A DNA stretch of 64,000 nucleotides from Balanoglossus misakiensis (Eukaryota > Hemichordata). The notes beneath the pieces are model-generated. The model was not told the origin of the DNA and did no database searches. It saw only the letters and a list, made by a program, of their open reading frames with translations. Position numbers and translations under genes: made by a program. Shown piece by piece: positions 23,101 through 30,836 of the stretch (the stretch's first letter is position 1; each line of letters begins with the position of its first letter). The stretch is from positions 18,662,001 through 18,726,000 of the forward strand of contig CM082577.2 in assembly GCA_040954595.2 (NCBI GenBank), read 5' to 3'.

Positions 23101-26100
23101 TTAGCGTCCATATTTCCTTCTTTGTTAGCTTCTTTCTGAGCATGTTCCAGAAGTAAACCCATTTCTCTTTCTGCTTTAGAAATGTATGACACAATATACA
23201 CAACACATGCATATGCATCAACAACAAACTGGATATCCATATTTGCATTCCAGCAACGCAGAAGACAAGCATTGTATTGGTTTACCCACACATCATTAGG
23301 CTGACGTTTCATAACTATACTTATCTTTTTGGAAACAATTGAATGTGCTCTCTCATAGGCTTCCTGAGATATACCAACTTTAGCAAATAAGTCATCTATG
23401 GTATCATACTCTTTCTCCTTGTCATTCATTGCCACCCAAACTTTCTCTAGAAGTTTTGTAGCCATCGTTTGCTCCACTGGTGAAACACTCAGCTGTGAAA
23501 CGGCAATTTCAAACGCTTCACGATTCTCTGCCTTTTCTAGATCTTCTGGTACTTTAATCACCACACTGTCAACAGGGCGGCATACAAATGTTTGTTGTGA
23601 TGGTGGCCGTGGAAAATTAAATCTACATTTAGTATTTTTCTTCTTGCAAGATTTTGAGTGGCGTGTGCTGTGTTTCTGAACTGACTTCACAATGTCATGT
23701 AATTCTTCATCATTCTCAGATGATGGCATTTCACACGTAACATAACTGTCAACAAAATCAACCACTTCATCATCAGAATCCTTGTCTACTCTGGGTGCAT
23801 CTTCAACCCAAAATAAGCAGTGTGTGTGGGGTGACCCACGTTGTTGGAATTCTACTCGATAAAAGTAATCTTTGATTTTGCCAATAGGATTGGCTGGTGA
23901 CATAATGACATCTTTCAGAAAACATTGAAACCGATGATCAAACATTCTTGCAGCTGTTACTGGGTTTCGCTTCAAAATACCACATTTCTCAGACCAATCA
24001 AGGTCCTCTGCATTACGTGTATCACCTTCACCACGAAGCAGTGTCTCAATGAGTTCTTTCCATCGCAAATCAGCAGAAGAAAATGAACAGAACCATGTTG
24101 GTATACCTAGCTGTCTGATCATTGCAAACAAATCTTTCTGTGTAGCTTGCCAGTAAGGGGGTGTCCCTCTGATAGGTTTCAAAAACTTGTAACCTTCATC
24201 ACACTTCAAAATGTTTTGCAAAGATTCTCGGTCAGTCAAAACATCAGATGTTACTTTTTTCCCACAAGCATGTGCAGTTCCTTTTCTCAATGCAATAGAT
24301 ACATTGGATACCACCTGATCCATTTCAGACAAATACTGTGAATAAAATATGTAGTCTGTATTTTGTGCAAATCTGTTGCTTGCATTCAACAAACGACTTT
24401 GCAAGTATCGATTGATAGTTATGTTAACCTCTCTTTCATCATGAAATGTTGGTGACCCGGTTGGAAATAAAACTGGGAAACACTTTGCTTCATTGAATTT
24501 CGCCATCAAAACACTAACAGGTGCGTTACCCTCTGCAGGAGCAACAGAGATTATATCTTCAAAGTGATAATCGAGAATATCCTGACCTATATCAATTGGT
24601 TGAAAGCATGTGTCCATGAATATTCCATTTGTATCTTTTTCAGGTTCATTTTCATCATCTGCATCAATATCTTTGATTTCTGAGGGTTCATCTTTTGTTT
24701 TTTCAAGACTGTTTTCCCAATCCACATTGAATTTCACATCACTATACCACTTGTTATTTCTCCTTAAGTAATCCAATGCATTCTGAATGTGGCTTTTGGT
24801 TACAAACTGATACTGATAAGAACCCTTGTAAGTCAATTTTCGCTTCAATTTCACCTTTATCATCTGATCATCCAATTCACCACGTGGCAAAATACTTGTA
24901 GCTTTCTCTATATTAGATGGGACACATACAACAGGTCCATGAACACCATTCTGCCCACCTTTTGGCAATGCAAGCATTTTCATAAATGGAATATGCAATG
25001 CAATCAGATGTTGCTCTAGAGAATTCAGGCATTCCAGTTCACAAGGAATTGGGTTTACATGCAGATTGTTTGCAACCGCTTGAACTGGCATCTTTCCACG
25101 CAACAGTTTAGAGTCACATGTGTAACAAATCCACACCTTACTAGCTGCACTATTCTCAAGTGGGCACTCAAGGGGACATAGTAAACTACATCTATGTACA
25201 TAATCTTCTGTAATGCAATTCTCAGCAATATCACATGACGCTATTTTACTCGCATACTTTTCTCTTTTGCAAAGAATTACTTGTTTTCTGAAAAGTCGCC
25301 TGTGACAAACAGAACACACACAGTCAGGACCATTTGATACCTGATTTCTGAAAGCAGCAACAACATAGTCCAAATTTCTTTCATTAATTTTCTTCTGATC
25401 TCTTTTACTTTCACTTCTTTCCAATACAGCCTGTCTATAACTTGGGTTCTCTTTGTACCTTTGTAAACATTTGCTCTGTTGATTCTCTCTCACCAAGGGA
25501 TTTTGCTGATATTGCTCCATTATTTTTGATTTCTTTCTAGCACGAAATTCTGCATGGTCACGGTACTTCTCTGAATATTTCTGTTTCTTCGCCTCACGAA
25601 ACAATTTGTCACGCCGATACATTTCTGAAAATTTCTGTTTCTTCGCCTCACGAAACAATTCATTATGCCAATACTTTTCTGATAACTTTTGTTTCTTTGC
25701 CTCACGAAACAATTCGTCACGGCGATACTTCTCTGACAACTTCTGTTTCTTTGCCTCACGAAAAAATTCATTATGCCAATACTTTTCTGATAACTTTTGT
25801 TTCTTTGCTTGATTGTATATTTTGTCTTCATTGTACTTCAGTTTACTTTTCAATTTCAGTTGCTCTCTTATTTTGTAATTACTACTATACAATGCTCGTT
25901 GTCTATCACCTTTACTGCTCCTTCTTGTACCACTTGCACTAGGTGCACATTCCATACTTTGCTCCTGTTGATATTTCACTCTTCTAAGTTTGTTTCGAAG
26001 CCGTGTACTCATGCGCCTTTTCCTCTTAACTCCTGTTTCAATCCCCTGTGCATTCAAATTGTCCTTCACAATTTCTTTATTTGGACATTTCCTTTGTGAA

Positions 26101-27593
26101 GAAGATATCTCACTACTTGTAACAGATTCGCAGTTGTCAGTCACATTTACACTAGACACTTTTACATCACAATCAGTATGTGTGCAGTGACAGGTTTCCA
26201 AGTTAGGTGTTTTGACACACTCAACAACATCAAAATGATTTTGATTCAGATGATAAATATAGATACCATCACCTCGACTGAAATTCCTCTCATTAAATTG
26301 AGTGCAAGGATGTTTCCACCATCTGCCAATGGTATGGACATATATGTCAGTATTCAACAAGTTTGCTCCTGCGAAGATTTCAACTTCGGAACCCCAAATG
26401 TTAAGGCAATCCATTCTAGACTTTTCAATGTAGTCTGCAACTGATGTATATCCCATTGCCTTTATGAAATCTAAATATGCATTCTCATTGACTTTCAAGT
26501 GATTAACAATGGCTTTTCGCATCACTCTGTGATTTCTCTCACTTCCACTTACAGCATATGACAACGCCCGAAACAAACAGTTACCATCACCAACAATTGA
26601 CTTTATTTTACAGGGTTCACCAGCTTCCGCACCCTCAATTACATTTACAGACTCATTATTATTTTCATTATGTAAGTGAAGTTTGTCACATAACTCATGT
26701 TGTATCACAGACGTAATTGGACAAAATAAATATTCACTGGTTTCGGTACCAACATCTTGTGAATCATTTCCAACACACTCTGTTTCTGTAACTCTTCCTA
26801 TGTTCACATTATCAACTTCTCCCATCACATAAGTCTCTTCAACTTCATGCTCAACAGTAATTCCTCTTTGCTCACCTTCATCATGTGCAACATCTCGTGC
26901 CACAGTGTTACTTACGTCCTCAAAATCTCCATCATGTTCACCATGACCCTGAAGGAGAGCATTATCAGATTTATTTTGCCAGTCATTCAGATCCCAAAGG
27001 ACACCATCAGATTCATTTTGCAAGTCATTTAGATCCCGAAGGACACCATCAGATTCATATTGCAACTTATCTAGATCCCGAAGGACACCATCAGATTCAT
27101 ATTGCAACTTATCTAGATCCCGAAGGACACCATCAGATTCATATTGCAACTTATCTAGATCCCGAAGGACACCATAAGAGTTATTTTGCAAGTTATCAGG
27201 GTCCCAAAGGACAGCATTATCATATTCATTTTGCAAGTTCTTAGCGTCCTGAAGGACATCATTTCCATATTCATTTTGCAAGTTCTTAGCGTCCCGAGGG
27301 ACATCATTTCCACATTCATTTTGCAAGTTCTTAGCGTCCCGAAGGACATCATTTCCACATTCATTTTGCAAGTTCTTAGCGTCCCGAGGGACATCATTTC
27401 CAGATTTATTATCCAAGTTCATAAGGTCCCGAGGGACATAATTTCCAGATACATTTCCCACTGTAACAGTGTCATTTTGGTCAAACAGGACAGATTGGCC
27501 CTGAGTGACAATTCCACTGGTTGGTGGGACACGACCCAAACCCAACCGCTTCTTCTGCACATCACTCTTCCTCCAGTACTTCTTACGAGGCAT
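20127..27593 (-). CDS. Helentron replicase: OTU protease, HUH Rep, PIF1 helicase and endonuclease (2488 aa)
   Basis: It would drive rolling-circle transposition. Domains in order: N-terminal 14-15-residue repeats (about 55-210); OTU cysteine protease (about 328-458) with GDGNC at 335-339 and NHFDVV (His 453); five or so 18-residue basic repeats (bases 25550-25830); a Cys-rich region with DUF6570-like GGQNGVHGPVV; a Helitron-type Rep with HUH motif PHTHC (His 1256 and 1258) and a downstream Tyr motif in VYIVSYISK; a PIF1 helicase with Walker A GGAGTGKS (Lys 1836), Walker B IIDEIS (Asp 1919), GDFYQLPPV, a VHKVQGLTV-type motif and VALSRV; and an exonuclease/endonuclease/phosphatase domain with LTETWL (Glu 2306), GDFNEN (Asp 2423) and a terminal S-x-H (His 2481). 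The frame is intact throughout. A 3' splice site (TATTTTTCAG) directly abuts the ATG, so upstream exons are likely. OTU plus endonuclease marks the Helentron branch. Confidence 0.95.
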   Translation of the reverse strand: MPRKKYWRKSDVQKKRLGLGRVPPTSGIVTQGQSVLFDQNDTVTVGNVSGNYVPRDLMNLDNKSGNDVPRDAKNLQNECGNDVLRDAKNLQNECGNDVPRDAKNLQNEYGNDVLQDAKNLQNEYDNAVLWDPDNLQNNSYGVLRDLDKLQYESDGVLRDLDKLQYESDGVLRDLDKLQYESDGVLRDLNDLQNESDGVLWDLNDWQNKSDNALLQGHGEHDGDFEDVSNTVARDVAHDEGEQRGITVEHEVEETYVMGEVDNVNIGRVTETECVGNDSQDVGTETSEYLFCPITSVIQHELCDKLHLHNENNNESVNVIEGAEAGEPCKIKSIVGDGNCLFRALSYAVSGSERNHRVMRKAIVNHLKVNENAYLDFIKAMGYTSVADYIEKSRMDCLNIWGSEVEIFAGANLLNTDIYVHTIGRWWKHPCTQFNERNFSRGDGIYIYHLNQNHFDVVECVKTPNLETCHCTHTDCDVKVSSVNVTDNCESVTSSEISSSQRKCPNKEIVKDNLNAQGIETGVKRKRRMSTRLRNKLRRVKYQQEQSMECAPSASGTRRSSKGDRQRALYSSNYKIREQLKLKSKLKYNEDKIYNQAKKQKLSEKYWHNEFFREAKKQKLSEKYRRDELFREAKKQKLSEKYWHNELFREAKKQKFSEMYRRDKLFREAKKQKYSEKYRDHAEFRARKKSKIMEQYQQNPLVRENQQSKCLQRYKENPSYRQAVLERSESKRDQKKINERNLDYVVAAFRNQVSNGPDCVCSVCHRRLFRKQVILCKREKYASKIASCDIAENCITEDYVHRCSLLCPLECPLENSAASKVWICYTCDSKLLRGKMPVQAVANNLHVNPIPCELECLNSLEQHLIALHIPFMKMLALPKGGQNGVHGPVVCVPSNIEKATSILPRGELDDQMIKVKLKRKLTYKGSYQYQFVTKSHIQNALDYLRRNNKWYSDVKFNVDWENSLEKTKDEPSEIKDIDADDENEPEKDTNGIFMDTCFQPIDIGQDILDYHFEDIISVAPAEGNAPVSVLMAKFNEAKCFPVLFPTGSPTFHDEREVNITINRYLQSRLLNASNRFAQNTDYIFYSQYLSEMDQVVSNVSIALRKGTAHACGKKVTSDVLTDRESLQNILKCDEGYKFLKPIRGTPPYWQATQKDLFAMIRQLGIPTWFCSFSSADLRWKELIETLLRGEGDTRNAEDLDWSEKCGILKRNPVTAARMFDHRFQCFLKDVIMSPANPIGKIKDYFYRVEFQQRGSPHTHCLFWVEDAPRVDKDSDDEVVDFVDSYVTCEMPSSENDEELHDIVKSVQKHSTRHSKSCKKKNTKCRFNFPRPPSQQTFVCRPVDSVVIKVPEDLEKAENREAFEIAVSQLSVSPVEQTMATKLLEKVWVAMNDKEKEYDTIDDLFAKVGISQEAYERAHSIVSKKISIVMKRQPNDVWVNQYNACLLRCWNANMDIQFVVDAYACVVYIVSYISKAEREMGLLLEHAQKEANKEGNMDAKSALKQLGSVYLHNREVSAQEAVYRVCGLKLKQSSRKVQFIPTGENPIKMSLPFAAIRNKMKGNEVDEESIWMNSVVDRYKNRPYGEEFDTMCLATFCSEYRIVSKSEVVNVNDEKRRSPVVQLHNDTGYMQKRSRTEPAVIRYARFSVTKYPEKYYRSILELFLPYRVDAQLKPRGFESYEDFYRVGAVKCGSESVEKVNVIVERNKALYEKEADAVDMAEEFLGGNNEPLEDAWAQICPENELDRLECIEEGKKCNDDDDGDETDDIPELVVKAQGDCSVEISTSLARAEIAAMCRSLNKKQADVFYSVRQWCLDKSNGKNPEPFYLFVSGGAGTGKSHLIKTLYHEAKRILSRVLPNPDGISVMLTAPTGVAAFNIQGETLHHAFSIAVDSKLPYQPLHEEKINSLRSKLGNLEILIIDEISMVDNKLLHYVHGRLRQIKQSSSHSQFGNVSVIAVGDFYQLPPVKGRPLCVDNDVISLWSDNFRIVELTEIMRQKDSAFAEALNRIRLHKKGEALEANDLEMFQKCVTGESSEAIHIFGTNAEVNKCNVTMLHSLCSDPVCIEAEDFIKNATTGKLERKEGHHTKVYRTMLPKSVTLAIGARVQLTQNIDVSDGLVNGVFGTVCHIEMKETGTFPTAVYVMFDNVSVGQKLRRKTPNVVQLPERSTRIEPQELSVAINGGIRRQFPVKLAWACTVHKVQGLTVDKAVVSLKKMFAPGQAYVALSRVRSLEGLVIDELKTSSIYCNPKIQAALAEMPQFLDTYATKLETSNACTFILHNIEGVENHIEDIRSGTEYLESDFICLTETWLSETTIESDIEVSGFVFCHKPRSLSYNQLNNNTATLQSQHRGGVGVYCNISRTVEILHLPVCNLEYMAFYDKDINVSIAVVYRPPSYKAETFRKNLLLLVSEMGKRHGGIVIMGDFNENIFTSSSLVDLMQCCGFKQCVNRATTEAGTLIDHVYVKGIENVTVEIVPKYFSFHEAIRIQI
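25548..25831 (-). repeat. 54-bp coding minisatellite in Helentron 1 (18-residue repeats)
   Basis: It consists of repeats of a FREAKKQKLSEKYxxxE-type unit. They are moderately diverged from one another, unlike the nearly identical array at the same place in Helentron 2. Confidence 0.85.
26980..27430 (-). repeat. 42/45-bp coding tandem repeats near the N terminus of Helentron 1
   Basis: The downstream half repeats a 14-residue unit (SDGVLRDLDKLQYE, 42 bp). The upstream half repeats a 15-residue unit (GNDVPRDAKNLQNEC, 45 bp). The antisense strand carries several open shadows because of the repeats. Confidence 0.85.
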
Positions 27594-28214
27594 CTGAAAA
27601 ATATTTCAACACGATTACCATCACCAAACAGAAGTTAACAACTCATTGTTGATCCAACTGTCCACATTTTGCAGTGCCATCCCCATTTTAATGTCTGCAT
27701 TACTTGTCCGCACGTTTTTACCACCATGCAATTGAAATAATACAGGCCTGTCCACAAATAGGATCAATAATACTGGTACAAAGGTGAAATATACATGTTG
27801 AATAGCAGCTATGCTCACCACATTTCTGTACTGTTCGTGTACATCAAACTACACCATAACTCAGGCATTATCATTACAGCTGCTACACAACATTTTTAAT
27901 TCCATCCATGTCCCAGGATAGGATCAATCCTGCTACACAACCATACATATAGTACACAAGCTCTCGACCAGCTATGTTGACCACACCTCTACAAACTACA
28001 ACGCACTTGAAATAATCTGCTATATCTATAACACTTACCGTCAAATATGTTGTGTCACCAAAAACTGAAAAAGAAACCAATTAACTTTATTAGAAAAAAA
28101 TGTATATCATACAGTGATTCAACAAAACATACACAAAATCCCCACAAAGTGTGAATCTTACACAACAAAGCTTTTCAGATTTAGTTGAAAATGCCCTTCA
28201 AATTTCCATGTATG

Positions 28215-28569
28215 TTAAAGGGACAAAGTCTCTCTCACGCTGCCCTTTTTCCATCAATTATATTTAATACAAGACACTGTTTATGTTATTCTACATGTGG
28301 ATATATAGTGAATCAACAATCGACCACACACAACTTCCATCCCGTTTGTAGGATATGAGATTCAAAATCCCGCCAAAATGAATAAATGGTAAACACTGAT
28401 TATTCATTTTGGTGAGTTTTCCACTCCCGTGTCTACAAGTGGGATGGAAGTAGTGTGTGGTCGAACGTTGATTCTCTTTATACTCACATGTAAAATAACA
28501 CAAACGATGTCTTGTATCAAATATAATTCACGGAAAAAGGGCAGCGAGAGACAGACTTTGTCCCTTTAA
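28215..28569. mobile_element. Fold-back MITE, copy 1
   Basis: About 347 bp that are nearly one long inverted repeat, with ends AGGGACAAAGTC / GACTTTGTCCCT, flanked by TTAA on both sides (28215-28218, 28566-28569). TTAA flanks suggest piggyBac-type mobilisation, but the termini are not diagnostic. Confidence 0.75.
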
Positions 28570-28599
28570 CAATATTATACATAGCTACAAATAGGATTA

Positions 28600-28954
28600 T
28601 TGAAGGAACAAAGTCTCTCTCTCGCTGGCCTTTTTCCATTATTTATGTTTGATACAAGACGCCGTTTATGTTATTCTACATGTGGATATATGGTGAATCA
28701 ACATTCAGCCACACACAACTTCCATCTCGTTTGAAGGATATGAGAGTAAAAACTCGCCCAAAATGAATAAATGGTAAAGAACAATTATTCATTTTGGCGA
28801 GTTCTTTCACTCTCCTGTCTGAAAGAGGGATGGAAATTGTGTGTGGTTGAACATTGATTCACTATATATCCACATGTAGAATAACAAACGTTGTCTCTTA
28901 TGAAATATAATTAATGGAAAAAAGGGCAGCGTGAGAGAAACTTTGTCCCTTTAA
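28600..28954. mobile_element. Fold-back MITE, copy 2
   Basis: A diverged copy of the preceding MITE, 30 bp away and in similar layout, ending TTGA (28600-28603) and TTAA (28951-28954). The arms meet at AATGAATAAATGGTAAAGAA near 28760. Confidence 0.72.
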
Positions 28955-29560
28955 TCATCAAAACTCTCAGTGAACAAACAATGACACATGTCACTTTCAC
29001 AGCCAGCCCTCAACAGATTAATATCATTTCACAACAGACAAAACCACACATGTTATGATGTATTACTTCAATTAACCATATCTACACATTCAAATCCAAA
29101 TGTTTGTCACAATGACTGAAATGAATCAAATAAAATTGATGAACACAGGCATGCCTCCCTCATCAACATAACAATACACCTTCAAATAAACACCAATCAT
29201 GGCACATCATTTCACGAGTATTTCCAGCAATTTTAAAGTGTCAAACAACTTTTAATATCACACAATATTCCAGAAAACAGCTCAAATCCACACCCTTAAT
29301 CCTTTAAGGTCATGGTCAAAAACAATATCAAACACTCACCTTGAGAATGAGATATATCTGTTCAGCGAAATCTGTTAACAGAATAGACAAAAATATTACT
29401 ACTCATTCGTTATTTCCCTCAGATAAACCACAACAGAAAAATGTGCAAGCATGTGTATGTAAGTCACAAACATGACATGTCAGTATAAAAATACACATAC
29501 ATCATTCAAAATAACCCATACAGAACAGTGTCCTTGTCCACATCGAATTATTAATTTAAT

Positions 29561-30280
29561 TATTGCGTAGGCTACTCTGCGAAATACATCGTCGCCGCCA
29601 TATTGAATTGGACTTACCCTGTTTATGGGTGAAAAAAAAACCCTAATAAAACTGACATCGGCTCTCATATCATCAAAATCTCACTACCGCCACATCAACT
29701 ACAACTACACAACCGCCACCATCCAGCTTTCCACTCATCCAAATCACCGATAACGTTTACACCACTTCTACAACTTAGACATGTCACCATAAATTATTGC
29801 GTAAGCAACTCTGGAAAACACACGATCGCCGCCATTTTGTATTGGACTTACCTCTATAGTCTATACATGTCGACATAAAACCCTAATGAAACTGACATCG
29901 CCTCCTATATCATAAAAAATCTCATTACCGCCGGATCAACTACAACTACACAACCGCCACCATCCAGCTTTCCACTCATCCAAATCACTGATAAAGTTAT
30001 TCACATTTACACCATATTTACAACTCAGACATGTCAGCATAAATTATTGCGTAAGCAACTCTGCAAAACACTTGGTCGCCGCCATATTGTATTGGACTTG
30101 CCTCTGTACGAGTGAAAATATAACTGAAATTAAACTGACATCGGCTCTCATATCATCAAAATCACACTACCGCTAGATAAACTACAACTTCACAATCGTC
30201 ACCACCCAGGTTTCCACTCGTTAAAATCACCGATAAGGCGATTACTACAACTTTCAAAACTTCGACATGTTAGCAAATTA
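29561..30280 (-). repeat. Three 240-bp tandem repeats upstream of Helentron 1
   Basis: Units start at 29561, 29795 and 30035 (TATTGCGTA). On the ORF strand each holds an ATGGCGGC core (complement at 29593-29600, 29828-29835, 30078-30085) and a donor-like GTAAGTCC (GCAAGTCC in the third). The repeats are unrelated to the HINE monomers. They probably belong to the Helentron 1 promoter or 5' leader. Confidence 0.7.
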
Positions 30281-30520
30281 TACTCACCAGTAATCAGCTG
30301 ACCACTACTGTAGACGTGTTTCCGTAATCACATTCGTTTTCGGATCCGTCAACCTCAAAGCTCTGTAGAACAGCTTTGGATTCAAGTGCACACAGGTCAA
30401 ATAGCCTCTTCCTGCACAAAGTTTCAATAGCCATTGTAGCTGTATGTAATACTAGTAGAAGGTATATTAACGCATTACACAAAATCGACCAAAATATTGC
30501 TCAGATGTTGAACTAAGGTT

Positions 30521-30573
30521 TGTTGCTATGCGCTATTTTGGCTTGGGCCCGCCATTGCTGCTTGGCAGCTATA
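30521..30573 (-). repeat. Proposed 5' terminus of Helentron 1, shared with family I units
   Basis: It matches the last 53 bp of the family I tails (as at 432-484) with about four substitutions and one inserted base. It includes GCTTGGGCCCGC and the small palindrome GCTGCTTGCAGC (here with one extra G). The sequence immediately inside is unrelated to the short units. Confidence 0.65.
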
Positions 30574-30576
30574 TTT

Positions 30577-30836
30577 AGGGCCCAAGCGCAAGCCAGCGCT
30601 TGGGCCCTATTGGTTTCGTTGGGGTTTTTAGGGCCCAAGCGCAAGCCAGCGCTTGGGCCCTATTGGTTTCGTTGGGGTTTTTTAGGGCCCAAGCGCATAC
30701 CAGCGCTTGGGCCCTATTGGTTTCGTTGGGGTTTTTAGGGCCCAAGCGCATACCAGCGCTTGGGCCCTATTGGTTTCGTTGGGGTTTTTAGGGCCCAAGC
30801 GCAAGCAAGCGCTTGGGCCCTATTGGTTTCGTTGGA
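30577..30836 (-). repeat. Array of five family II hairpin-leader modules (53-54 bp each)
   Basis: Hairpins at 30577-30608, 30630-30661, 30684-30715, 30737-30768 and 30790-30821. Each has perfect arms AGGGCCCAAGCGC / GCGCTTGGGCCCT and the leader ATTGGTTTCGTTGGGGTTTT. Loops differ slightly (AAGCCA, ATACCA, AAGCAA). Either serial insertions into the same leader T-run or tandem amplification would produce this array. Confidence 0.85.

Larger units (their letters stand above)
27594..30520 (-). other. 5' flank of Helentron 1 with predicted non-coding micro-exons
   Basis: On the minus strand there is a donor at 30288/30287 (TACTG/GTGAGTAT). A 32-nt exon at 29371-29340 lies between TGTTAACAG and GTGAGT. 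A 26-nt exon at 28064-28039 lies between TTTCTTTTTCAG and GTAAGT. The final acceptor is TTTTTCAG at 27594, next to the ATG. The segment also holds two fold-back MITEs and three 240-bp repeats. All splice sites are predictions; I see no other gene. Confidence 0.5.
13700..30573 (-). mobile_element. Proposed complete Helentron 1, carrying the 2488-aa ORF
   Basis: The proposed 3' end is the hairpin at 13700-13728 (arms AGGGCCCAAGCC / GGCTTGGGCCCT). A complete family I unit is inserted in its leader (13751-15425). The family I microsatellite, body and monomers resume at 15426-17185, followed by the coding module. The proposed 5' end is the tail at 30521-30573, nearly identical over about 53 bp to the family I tails. 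Hairpin arm and tail arm match. Both the ORF and the hairpin-at-3'-end order read on the minus strand, as in Helentrons. An alternative is that the coding module is a separate insertion into a family I unit. Against that, the monomer at 17168-17185 and the tail at 30521 do not rejoin cleanly; about 50 bp of unit sequence is missing. Confidence 0.55.

Noticed and set aside
26885-27638. + strand repeat ORFs opposite the Helentron 1 N terminus
   Set aside because: Shadows of the 42/45-bp coding repeats.
30577-30836. CRISPR-like array (five regular palindromic repeats)
   Set aside because: There are no unique spacers; the whole 53-bp module repeats, the context is eukaryotic, and single copies of the module start transposon units elsewhere in the window.
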